5,445 bases of DNA from contig JAFGDI010000115.1 of the NCBI GenBank assembly GCA_016932145.1, positions 1 through 5,445 on the forward strand, in the 5' to 3' direction. A program made the translations under genes and the position numbers. The notes under the pieces were generated by a model. It had not been told where the DNA came from and ran no database searches. It saw only the letters and a program-made list of their open reading frames with translations. Of the stretch, positions 1 through 5,445 are shown piece after piece (the first letter of the stretch is position 1; each line of letters opens with the position of its first letter). This DNA is from Sedimentisphaerales bacterium (GTDB lineage: Bacteria > Planctomycetota > Phycisphaerae > Sedimentisphaerales > SM23-30).

Positions 1-197
1 ACAGCCCACTCTTCCTGGCTAATTTCCAACTGCTCCTGCATCATCTGGGCCATTCTCTGCTGCATAGCATCTCTGTCAAAGCCGCCCGGTCCCATGCCCT
101 GCCTGCCTGGACGCTGACCGGCATTCTGGGCATAACTAACGGTTGCCAATGCGGCAACTAACATAAACAAACAAGCTGACAATAATGTCTTTTTCAT
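1..197 (-). CDS. Secreted protein of unknown function, N-terminal part only (cut by left edge)
   Basis: The ATG at 197-195 opens a frame with no stop up to the window edge, giving 65 codons of an incomplete gene. Residues 1-23 form a clear Sec signal peptide: MKK, then a hydrophobic stretch (LLSACLFMLVAALATV), then S-Y-A at 21-23 suited to signal peptidase I cleavage before Gln24. C9 lies inside the hydrophobic core and is not a convincing lipobox. The mature start is rich in Gly, Arg and Pro, then in Met and Gln (MQQRMAQMMQEQLEIS), and ends at QEEWAV. Short periplasmic proteins with an 'EEW' motif followed by helical sequence are, from memory, common in Planctomycetota; a Spy/CpxP-like helical chaperone is another possibility. 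A GGAG lies 11 nt before the start, rather distant for a Shine-Dalgarno. The gene follows udg by 166 bp and probably has its own promoter. Function unknown. Confidence 0.75.
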   Translation of the reverse strand, partial: MKKTLLSACLFMLVAALATVSYAQNAGQRPGRQGMGPGGFDRDAMQQRMAQMMQEQLEISQEEWA

Positions 198-231
198 GAT
201 AATTCTGTCTCCAATTTCTGTTTTTCTAAAT

Positions 232-260
232 TTAATAGCAATTGCTTACTACTATGATAA
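232..260 (-). promoter_or_regulatory. Candidate sigma70-type promoter for the secreted-protein gene
   Basis: On the minus strand TTATCA (260-255) and TATTAA (237-232) are separated by 17 bp. Each matches four of six positions of the TTGACA/TATAAT consensus, and a TGC precedes the second, giving an extended -10. A start site near 225 would leave a leader of about 28 nt before the ATG at 197. The A/T-rich setting makes chance matches easy, so this is only a candidate. The rest of the 198-363 gap holds no terminator hairpin or small gene that I can support. Confidence 0.3.
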
Positions 261-363
261 CGAGTCATTTCCACGCTTTATTGCACGAAAATAATTTCAT
301 TCATATAAAAATCAGACAGATATCTATATTTTGCTCGCCAGATCATGCTATGCCAGCTGGTTC

Positions 364-1194
364 TTATTTCCCCGGTACGGGCAAGTCCAGCTCACGCAGT
401 ACCTTTTTCATATCGTCCCATACTTTAGCCCTGGTATCGGGGGTATAGTTTCTCAGCAGATACGCCGGGTGATATGTAGCGGCCAGTTTTATCGGCTTAT
501 TAAGACCGGCAGGATGATATGTGTGCATCTTACCACGCAACTGACCTATCGGAGTACTGGTCTCCAACAAGGTATGGGCCGCATGAGTACCCAGAGCCAC
601 TATAACTTCCGGATCTATTATATTCAACTGCTCATACAAAAAATGACAACAAGACTCAACTTCACTTTTCTGCGGGTCTCTATTATCCGGCGGACGACAC
701 TTGAGTATATTGCAAATGTATATATCATCACGAGTTAAGCCCATTGCCGCTATAATATTATCCAGCAATTTACCGGCCCGACCCACAAATGGTCGGCCCT
801 GCTCATCTTCACTCTGGCCGGGGGCTTCACCTACAAATACCAGCCTGGCATTTGCATTTCCCTCGCCCGGAACAACATTAATTCTGCTCTGAGACAGCGA
901 ACAACTCTGACAACCTGCAACTTCAGCAGCCAGGGCCTTTAGTTTTTGTTTTTTATTCATTATTTCCTCAACCTGCGGGGTCATATAAGCAGGTGCTTGG
1001 GTTTCTGGTTCTGGGCTCACCACAACTGGCTCTGACCGCTGCTCAACAGAAGGTGCAGACGGTGCAGACTCAACAGAAGCAGATAGCTCTATTGCACGCA
1101 ACTGCCCTTTTGGCAACCACTTACCACCAAGAAGCATATCGCTCTTAAGCTGCTCTCTGATTGTATATATAAGTTTTTCTTTTTCGCCTGCCAT
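364..1194 (-). CDS. udg: Family 4 (Fe-S) uracil-DNA glycosylase
   Basis: This enzyme removes uracil from DNA produced by cytosine deamination or dUTP misincorporation, starting base-excision repair in the cytoplasm. The 276-residue product has the family 4 core from about residue 85 onward. Four cysteines fit the [4Fe-4S] cluster: C95 and C98 (CQSC), C166 in KCRPPDNRDP, and C182, the last pair 16 residues apart as is usual. The first active-site motif is GEAPG (122-126) followed by acidic residues at 129-131, then GRPFVGRAG; N162 precedes KCRPP; the second motif is YHPAYLLRN (241-249). The first 80 or so residues are extra: a short helical, basic segment, then a Ser/Pro/Glu/Val-rich linker (about 39-68) that looks disordered. 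The ATG lies 9 bp after the hslU stop, with a weak GGG six nt upstream overlapping the end of hslU, so it is probably cotranscribed. The core assignment is firm; the start could be internal, but no better one is visible. Confidence 0.93.
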   Translation of the reverse strand: MAGEKEKLIYTIREQLKSDMLLGGKWLPKGQLRAIELSASVESAPSAPSVEQRSEPVVVSPEPETQAPAYMTPQVEEIMNKKQKLKALAAEVAGCQSCSLSQSRINVVPGEGNANARLVFVGEAPGQSEDEQGRPFVGRAGKLLDNIIAAMGLTRDDIYICNILKCRPPDNRDPQKSEVESCCHFLYEQLNIIDPEVIVALGTHAAHTLLETSTPIGQLRGKMHTYHPAGLNKPIKLAATYHPAYLLRNYTPDTRAKVWDDMKKVLRELDLPVPGK

Positions 1195-1203
1195 ATTCTG
1201 CCC

Positions 1204-2589
1204 TTAGTTTTTATCCTTATTTACGGCTGCGGCAAAACCAAAAATATTCAGATCTTCATCATCTGAAGCATCTTTGAGTCTGGCCTTTACAAATTCAGCA
1301 TCGATCAGATATTCAGGCTGGCAATTATCCGGGGCATTAAAACTTATCTCTTCCAATACCTTTTCCATTACCGCATACAATCTCCTGGCACCAATATTCT
1401 GCTGATTTGAGTTTATCTCAAAAGCCTTCCGGGCCATCTGTTCGATCGCACAATCGGTAAAGGTAAGTTTTACCCCTTCTGTTGCCAGTAAGGCAACCTG
1501 CTGCTGGGTGAGCGAATTTCTGGGCTCAGTGAGAATACGGGCAAATTCTTCCTGGGTAAGGTCTTTGAGTTTTACCCTTATCGGAAATCTGCCCTGAAGC
1601 TCTGGCATAAGATCTGATGGTTTGTTCATACTGAATGCACCGGCGGCTATGAAAAGAATATGGTCGGTCGTAACCATACCATATTTGGTATTTACCGAGC
1701 AACCCTCTACCATAGGCAGAAGGTCTCGCTGCACTCCCTGACGGGAAACCTCTCCCCCGTAGTTATTGCCAGAACAGAGCTTATCGATTTCATCTAGGAA
1801 AATTATCCCAGACTGCTCTGCCCGTTCCATTGCCTGCTCGATCATCTTATCTTTATCGATAAGTTTTTCCATCTCCTGATTCTTAATGATGTTCCGCGCT
1901 ACTGAAACTTTTACTTTCTTATATGACTTACTGCTCGGTGTAAGCTGATCGAGTATGTCCTGCAATTGCGGTTCAAACTGATCCATACTGATATTACTGA
2001 AAATACTTACCGGCGACTGCCCTTTTTTGTCGTAAGGTATCTCTATTTCACGATCTTCCAGCTCATTACTGCGTAACTGGTTGAGTAGCTTGGCCCGATT
2101 CTTTTCATATCTTTCTTCTATGCCGGCGATCTCTTCGGCGGTAGAGCCAACCGTAGGCACTGGCGCTGGCAATAAACGGTCAATAATCGCCTGTTCAGCG
2201 GCAGCCGATGCCTTTTCCTGATGTATAACACTCATTTCTTCCCGGACCATGGAAATAGCCCGCTCGATAAGGTCACGCACCATGCTTTCAACATCTTTAC
2301 CCACATAGCCGATCTCTGTGAACTTGGTAGCCTCAACCTTGACAAAAGGAGCGCCGACCATTTTTGCCAGTCGCCTGGCGATCTCGGTTTTACCCACGCC
2401 AGTAGGCCCAGCCATGATAATATTCTTAGGTGCTACCTCATTGCGTATCTCTTCGCTTAACTGCTGACGGCGACGACGGTTACGAATTGCAATAGCAACG
2501 GCACGCTTGGCATCATGCTGACCAATTATAAATTTATCCAGTTCGGCGACTATCTCGCCTGGTGTCATATTATTCTTATCTGTATTCAT
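1204..2589 (-). CDS. hslU: ATP-dependent protease ATPase subunit HslU (ClpY)
   Basis: HslU is the hexameric AAA+ unfoldase that feeds substrates to the HslV peptidase in the cytoplasm. The 461-residue product shows Walker A GPTGVGKT (61-68), the pore loop GYVG (94-97), an intermediate I-domain (about 110-240), Walker B IIFLDEID (262-269), GVQRDLLPMVEG (285-296), the arginine-finger segment LQGRFPIRV (331-339) and sensor 2 IGARR (399-403). E. coli HslU is 443 residues, so this one is slightly longer at both ends. The C-terminus is odd: the family normally ends in a short tail like DLSRFIL that inserts into HslV, whereas here DEDL continues as NIFGF plus nine more residues. The start ATG lies 1 nt after the waaA stop (TAA-A-ATG) with no good Shine-Dalgarno, suggesting translational coupling; the in-frame ATG at codon 8 (MTPGEIV) is an alternative start nearer the family norm. 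hslV is not adjacent in this window. Confidence 0.96.
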   Translation of the reverse strand: MNTDKNNMTPGEIVAELDKFIIGQHDAKRAVAIAIRNRRRRQQLSEEIRNEVAPKNIIMAGPTGVGKTEIARRLAKMVGAPFVKVEATKFTEIGYVGKDVESMVRDLIERAISMVREEMSVIHQEKASAAAEQAIIDRLLPAPVPTVGSTAEEIAGIEERYEKNRAKLLNQLRSNELEDREIEIPYDKKGQSPVSIFSNISMDQFEPQLQDILDQLTPSSKSYKKVKVSVARNIIKNQEMEKLIDKDKMIEQAMERAEQSGIIFLDEIDKLCSGNNYGGEVSRQGVQRDLLPMVEGCSVNTKYGMVTTDHILFIAAGAFSMNKPSDLMPELQGRFPIRVKLKDLTQEEFARILTEPRNSLTQQQVALLATEGVKLTFTDCAIEQMARKAFEINSNQQNIGARRLYAVMEKVLEEISFNAPDNCQPEYLIDAEFVKARLKDASDDEDLNIFGFAAAVNKDKN

Positions 2590-2590
2590 T

Positions 2591-3892
2591 TTATCTGACC
2601 ACTATCTTCCTGATCTGTTCTATCGTCTTATCAGTAGCACCTTTATGATCGATTATCACTTTCCGACCATTTACCGCTATACCCTTGGCGTATTCCTTGT
2701 CATCTGACAACTTAACTATCACCTGTTTCAATGCTTTGGCATCTGTTACAACCACTATTCCATTTCCAGCTCTGAGTGCGTTAATAGTCTGGCTGAAATT
2801 TTCAGTATAAGGACCAACTATTACCGGCTTGCCCAGGGCCGCGGCTTCCATCATATCAGAACCGCCCATAGGCACTAATGACCGCCCCACAAAAATAATA
2901 CTCGCCAGGCTGTAAAACTTACGCAAGTCACCCATTGTATCACCTAAGATCACACTTTCTGCATGACTTTCAGTAACAGTAACCTTGCCACTTTTAACCT
3001 GACTGTAGCGAATCAATGATAAGCCTGCCTTCTCGATCTGGCTGGCAACATCAACAAACTTTTCCGGTTTGCGGGGTATTATCGCCAATCGCAGCTTTAG
3101 CTCTGGCCGATCCTGAATTATCTGGCGATAACAGTCAAGAATGACCTCCTCTTCGCCTGTACCAGTACTGCCGGCTACCAGTAAAGGCACTTCAGGGTCG
3201 ATCTTCAACTCTCCGGCCAGTGCCTCACTACCACTGACATTATCAGTCACTTCGGCAGTATCATATTTGAGCGAGCCAACATTAAATATCTTCGCCGGTG
3301 CTACGCCCAGATATTCAAATCTACCGGCATATTCCTGATCCTGCACCATAACCGCAGAGAGCCGGGCAAACATCGGACGGATCAGCCAGGCCACTTTCTT
3401 ATATCGCGGAAAACCCTTGCCTGAGCTTATCCGGCCATTAGCAACCACAACCGGAATATTGAGCTTACGGGCAATATGGGTAAAATTGGGCCAGGCCTCC
3501 AGCTCCATGAGAATGCAAATATCCGGCCGCAATCTGGTCAGTGCCCGCTTTACCGCAAAAGAAAAGTCAAAAGGGTAAAATACAACAGTAGCCTTATCAC
3601 CATATAATTTGCGTGCCCTACTTATGCCGGTGTCGGTGGTAGAACTTACCACCAGATCACAATCGGGAAACTCTCTTTGCAATGCCCCTATTATAGTAGA
3701 GGCGGCATTTACCTCTCCCATACTCACAGCATGTATCCAGAAACAGCGAGCTGCTCCTGCCCGCCGTGGCACAAAGCCCAGACGCTCTCCCCACCCCTCA
3801 CGATAACGACCCTGCCGGATCATTCGATACGCTATCATCGGAGATAAAAGCAGCAACATTACAAAATATATTAAATTCAGAATATAAGACAA
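2591..3892 (-). CDS. waaA: 3-deoxy-D-manno-octulosonic acid (Kdo) transferase
   Basis: WaaA/KdtA (glycosyltransferase family 30) moves Kdo from CMP-Kdo to the lipid A precursor on the inner face of the cytoplasmic membrane, the first sugar of the LPS inner core. The 433-residue protein has a membrane anchor at about 3-22, then the acceptor-side domain with WGERLG (34-39), HAVSMGE (54-60; E60 corresponds to the proposed catalytic base), SSTTDTG (83-89) and ELEAWPN (130-136). The donor-side domain has VAGST (239-243), IIPRKPEKF (271-279), GDTMGDL (317-323), FVGRSLVPMGGSDMMEAAALG (334-354, here noted by position) and GKPVIVGP (354-361). Length is typical. The start is TTG, chosen because AGGAG lies six nt upstream and because it gives a complete anchor; the next Met falls within the anchor. 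It probably leads the waaA-hslU-udg unit. The number of Kdo units it adds cannot be read from sequence. Confidence 0.95.
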   Translation of the reverse strand: MSYILNLIYFVMLLLLSPMIAYRMIRQGRYREGWGERLGFVPRRAGAARCFWIHAVSMGEVNAASTIIGALQREFPDCDLVVSSTTDTGISRARKLYGDKATVVFYPFDFSFAVKRALTRLRPDICILMELEAWPNFTHIARKLNIPVVVANGRISSGKGFPRYKKVAWLIRPMFARLSAVMVQDQEYAGRFEYLGVAPAKIFNVGSLKYDTAEVTDNVSGSEALAGELKIDPEVPLLVAGSTGTGEEEVILDCYRQIIQDRPELKLRLAIIPRKPEKFVDVASQIEKAGLSLIRYSQVKSGKVTVTESHAESVILGDTMGDLRKFYSLASIIFVGRSLVPMGGSDMMEAAALGKPVIVGPYTENFSQTINALRAGNGIVVVTDAKALKQVIVKLSDDKEYAKGIAVNGRKVIIDHKGATDKTIEQIRKIVVR

Positions 3893-3898
3893 AAAAAA

Positions 3899-3903
3899 CT
3901 CCT
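3899..3903 (-). promoter_or_regulatory. Shine-Dalgarno of waaA, fixing a TTG start
   Basis: AGGAG on the minus strand is followed by six T and then TTG, the latter belonging to an eight-T run (3898-3891). The spacing is close to optimal and no ATG is nearby upstream in frame, so it supports TTG at 3892-3890 as the real start. Confidence 0.7.
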
Positions 3904-3952
3904 GCAGGCCAAAATCAAACTGGCACTAACAAACCTGAAACAGCTTATTTCT

Positions 3953-3970
3953 TAACCGTTCACACGGTTA
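3953..3970. repeat. Terminal hairpin at left end of the element
   Basis: TAACCGT (3953-3959) and ACGGTTA (3964-3970) form a perfect 7-bp stem with a 4-nt TCAC loop. The left arm also belongs to the 12-bp outer inverted repeat, so this end can either fold on itself or pair with the far end. Confidence 0.65.
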
Positions 3971-3971
3971 C

Positions 3972-3987
3972 AGAAATAAGAAATAAG
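3972..3987. repeat. Inner inverted repeat, left arm (two AAATAAG heptamers)
   Basis: AGAAATAAGAAATAAG holds two tandem AAATAAG units and is the exact reverse complement of the start of the three-unit CTTATTT array at 4108-4130. A further single CTTATTTCTTA sits just outside the element at 3944-3954. Confidence 0.7.
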
Positions 3988-3989
3988 AC

Positions 3990-4065
3990 ACGCAGTGATG
4001 CGTAGCATAAATAAGTTGATGTTTCGCCTTCGGCGAGGCTTCTAATTTAAGCAGGCTTTGCCTGC
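3990..4065. repeat. Three consecutive short perfect hairpins in the element core
   Basis: The core holds ACGCA-GTGA-TGCGT (3990-4003, 5-bp stem), TCGCC-TTC-GGCGA (4024-4036, 5-bp stem) and GCAGGC-TTT-GCCTGC (4051-4065, 6-bp stem). They are separated by 20 and 14 nt of A/T-rich sequence. Stems are G/C-rich with loops of 3-4 nt and share no common sequence. A fourth, looser TTCG...CGAA pair (4084-4087 with 4095-4098) encloses a GAGCG-GAGCG tandem (4087-4096). Confidence 0.65.
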
Positions 4066-4107
4066 GATAAAAAATCAGACAGCTTCGAGCGGAGCGAAAA
4101 TCATGAG

Positions 4108-4130
4108 CTTATTTCTTATTTCTTATTTCT
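4108..4130. repeat. Inner inverted repeat, right arm (three CTTATTT heptamers)
   Basis: Three tandem CTTATTT units plus CT form the right partner of the left arm at 3972-3987. The unequal copy number (three against two) means the pairing can slip by one unit and suggests replication slippage. Confidence 0.7.
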
Positions 4131-4134
4131 TGTT

Positions 4135-4149
4135 ACTAAACAATTTAGT
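4135..4149. repeat. Small A/T-rich hairpin
   Basis: ACTAAA (4135-4140) and TTTAGT (4144-4149) form a 6-bp stem with a CAA loop. It is directly beside the longer hairpin at 4148-4187 and sharing two bases with it. Weak alone; part of the element. Confidence 0.45.
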
Positions 4150-4187
4150 TCACAGTTGACTTCGCAAACCAAGTAATTACTGTGAAC
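4148..4187 (-). repeat. Imperfect hairpin just after the pfk stop codon
   Basis: GTTCACAGT (4148-4156) and ACTGTGAAC (4179-4187) are perfect 9-bp arms. An inner ACTT/AAGT pair (4159-4162 with 4171-4174) extends the stem past small internal loops to an 8-nt loop. It lies 8-47 nt downstream of the pfk stop, so it could stabilise or end the pfk transcript, but no run of T follows on the minus strand, so it is not a typical intrinsic terminator. Its outer arm overlaps the right 12-bp end of the element. Confidence 0.55.
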
Positions 4188-4194
4188 GGTTACC

Positions 4195-5445
4195 TTATCT
4201 CATTATGAACGGCTGGCCTGTCGCCAATACTACATCTCGCCAGAGTGTACCATCGAGATCTACCACATTGCGACGGGCTACGCTCATACTTATAGGCACA
4301 TGTACCAAACGGCCATGAATTGAACTAATGAGCAGACCTGTCTTGCCTGCCATCCCGGCATGAGCAGCATTAGCACCCAACTGGGCACAATAAATGGAAT
4401 CACCAGCAGTTGTCGGAGTGCTGCGTATTATGTAACTGGGGTCAATGTACTTGATCGAATGTTCTATTTTATCAGACTTTAACGCCTCTCCGATCTTGTC
4501 CTTAAGATAAATACCTATGTCGGCAAGTTTCTTATTACCGGAAGCATCTGTACCGGCTTCTGCCGTTAACAGATCCTGCCCTGCACCCTCTGCCACAACG
4601 ATCACCGCATGACCACGAGATGCCAGCCTTCTTTTCAAAGCGGTTATCAGCCCATTATCACCATCAAGGGCAAATGGACTTTCCGGAATAAGAACGAAAT
4701 TAACATCAGTCATAGCCAGAGTTGTAGCAGCAGCAATAAAGCCAGATTCTCGACCCATGAGCTTGACCAGACCTATGCCGTTTATAGCATTTTCAGCCTC
4801 AGTATGGGCACAGGAAACCGCATCAACAGCACGAGAAACCGCAGTAGCAAAACCAAAAGTACGCTCTACATAACTAAGGTCATTATCAATGGTCTTAGGT
4901 ACACCGATCACCGAACAATTGGCACCACGCCTCCTGAGCTCGTCGGAAATGGCCAGTGCCCCTTTCTGCGTGCCATCACCGCCAATAGCAAAAAGCATAT
5001 TAACGCCCAGCCGCTCCAGAGTATCGGCCATCTCGGCAGTGCGAGAGCCATGACCTCGAGAACTGCCCAGAATAGTACCTCCCTGATGATGAATATCTTT
5101 CACCAACTGTGGCGTAAGAATTATCGGCTCCAGACCATACTCCGGCAATAAGCCGCGATAGCCAAAAGGAATACCAATAATATTGCGAACACCATAATTA
5201 TGCCATAAAGTCATAAAAATGGACCTGATAACATTGTTCAAACCCGGACATAATCCGCCGCAGGTAACAATGGCAGCACGCACATAACCTGGCCGAAAAT
5301 ATATCTTCTCTCGCGGCCCGGCCTGCTCCATAGCCGCCATACCTTCACTTTCTGGAGTGCTTCTATCAGCATTGATATCGGTATAATACAATATCGTATC
5401 GCTATCCCTGACAAAATTCGCGACCATATCATTATTGGCCAGTGA
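4195..5445 (-). CDS. pfkA: 6-phosphofructokinase, probably ATP-dependent (N-terminus beyond right edge)
   Basis: Phosphorylates fructose 6-phosphate to fructose 1,6-bisphosphate in glycolysis, in the cytoplasm. Numbering from the ATG at 5427, the frame shows CGGLCPGLNNVIR (56-68), the phosphoryl-donor loop IGGDGT (148-153), PKTIDND (177-183) with D181 as the expected catalytic base, EAENAINGIGLVKLMGRESG (210-229) and PESPF (248-252). Gly152 is the residue typical of ATP users (PPi enzymes have Asp there), while Lys178 is typical of PPi enzymes; this mixture is known from plant- and trypanosome-like ATP-PFKs, so ATP is more likely. The frame stays open for six codons above that ATG to the window edge, and family members normally have more residues before the 'FVRDSD' segment, so the true start is probably outside. 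The stop is directly followed by the repeat element, which separates it from waaA. Confidence 0.92.
   Translation of the reverse strand, partial: SLANNDMVANFVRDSDTILYYTDINADRSTPESEGMAAMEQAGPREKIYFRPGYVRAAIVTCGGLCPGLNNVIRSIFMTLWHNYGVRNIIGIPFGYRGLLPEYGLEPIILTPQLVKDIHHQGGTILGSSRGHGSRTAEMADTLERLGVNMLFAIGGDGTQKGALAISDELRRRGANCSVIGVPKTIDNDLSYVERTFGFATAVSRAVDAVSCAHTEAENAINGIGLVKLMGRESGFIAAATTLAMTDVNFVLIPESPFALDGDNGLITALKRRLASRGHAVIVVAEGAGQDLLTAEAGTDASGNKKLADIGIYLKDKIGEALKSDKIEHSIKYIDPSYIIRSTPTTAGDSIYCAQLGANAAHAGMAGKTGLLISSIHGRLVHVPISMSVARRNVVDLDGTLWRDVVLATGQPFIMR

Larger units (their letters stand above)
3953..4192. repeat. Inverted-repeat-bounded palindromic element, MITE-like, unnamed
   Basis: The element fills most of the 302-bp gap between pfk and waaA. 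Its ends are a perfect 12-bp inverted repeat: TAACCGTTCACA (3953-3964) and TGTGAACGGTTA (4181-4192). If the outer TA on each side is read as a target duplication, the termini are 10 bp with TA flanks, as in IS630/mariner-type insertions; this reading is inference. Within lies a second inverted pair, AGAAATAAGAAATAAG (3972-3987) against CTTATTTCTTATTTCT (4108-4123 or 4115-4130), and a core of short hairpins. No open frame in it looks coding. It ends 2 bp from the pfk stop codon. A non-autonomous mobile element, a REP-like palindromic unit or a structured RNA template are all possible. The remaining 3893-3952 is the waaA leader, where I see no convincing promoter. Confidence 0.6.

Noticed and set aside
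353..360. CCAGCTGG palindrome just after the udg stop, as terminator or operator
   Set aside because: An isolated 8-bp palindrome without loop, T-run or second copy is not enough to support a site.
331..738. 135-codon plus-strand open frame
   Set aside because: It runs antisense across the conserved glycosylase core; composition is irregular and no family motif is visible.
1204..1230. Frameshift creating the unusual HslU tail
   Set aside because: The other minus-strand frames near the 3' end do not give a canonical DLSRFIL-like ending, so a single indel does not explain it.
3893..3952. Promoter of the waaA unit
   Set aside because: The best -10-like word (TTTGAT) has no matching -35 at 16-18 bp; the promoter may lie inside the element or further upstream.
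3766..4005. 79-codon plus-strand open frame crossing the waaA start into the repeat element
   Set aside because: It overlaps waaA antisense and ends in repeat sequence; no coding signature or ribosome site supports it.
3953..4192. CRISPR array
   Set aside because: Repeats are short, inverted or hairpin-forming, unequal and unevenly spaced; there are no regular direct repeats with unique spacers.
4132..4194. Intrinsic terminator of pfk
   Set aside because: A hairpin is present, but no run of T follows it on the minus strand, so I kept it as a hairpin rather than a terminator.
4609..5151. 180-codon plus-strand open frame
   Set aside because: It lies wholly antisense to the motif-rich phosphofructokinase, is Ser/Thr/Asn-rich without recognisable domains, and is best explained as a shadow of that gene.

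Overview
The window carries four recognisable genes and one gene start, all read from the minus strand, so transcription runs from the right end (5445) to the left end (1). From upstream to downstream they are: a 6-phosphofructokinase whose N-terminus lies beyond the right edge (4195-5445); a 302-bp non-coding gap filled mostly by a repeat-rich, inverted-repeat-bounded element (about 3953-4192); the Kdo transferase waaA/kdtA (2591-3892); the HslU protease ATPase (1204-2589); a family 4 iron-sulfur uracil-DNA glycosylase (364-1194); and, after a 166-bp gap with a candidate promoter, the first 65 codons of a secreted protein cut by the left edge (1-197).

The organism is a diderm bacterium: a Kdo transferase implies lipopolysaccharide, and there is a Sec signal peptide. 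Base composition looks moderate. A phosphofructokinase of the group with GGDGT plus PKTIDND, together with a short secreted protein containing an 'EEWAV' motif, resembles what I know of Planctomycetota (Phycisphaerae/Sedimentisphaerales-like). This assignment is inference only; no rRNA or other marker is present.

The genes waaA, hslU and udg are separated by 1 and 9 bp and almost certainly form one transcription unit joining outer-membrane lipid synthesis, ATP-dependent proteolysis and DNA repair. There is no biochemical link between them; shared expression is the simplest reading. hslV, the usual immediate neighbour of hslU, is not next to it here, and the HslU C-terminal tail, which in studied systems docks into HslV, is atypical.

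The most unusual DNA is the gap between pfk and waaA. It is bounded by a perfect 12-bp inverted repeat (TAACCGTTCACA / TGTGAACGGTTA) ending 2 bp from the pfk stop codon. Inside lie inverted arrays of an AAATAAG/CTTATTT heptamer and a series of short hairpins, with no coding capacity. It looks like a MITE-like or modular palindromic intergenic element, or the template of a structured RNA. I do not recognise it as a named family. Everything else is ordinary core-genome content.
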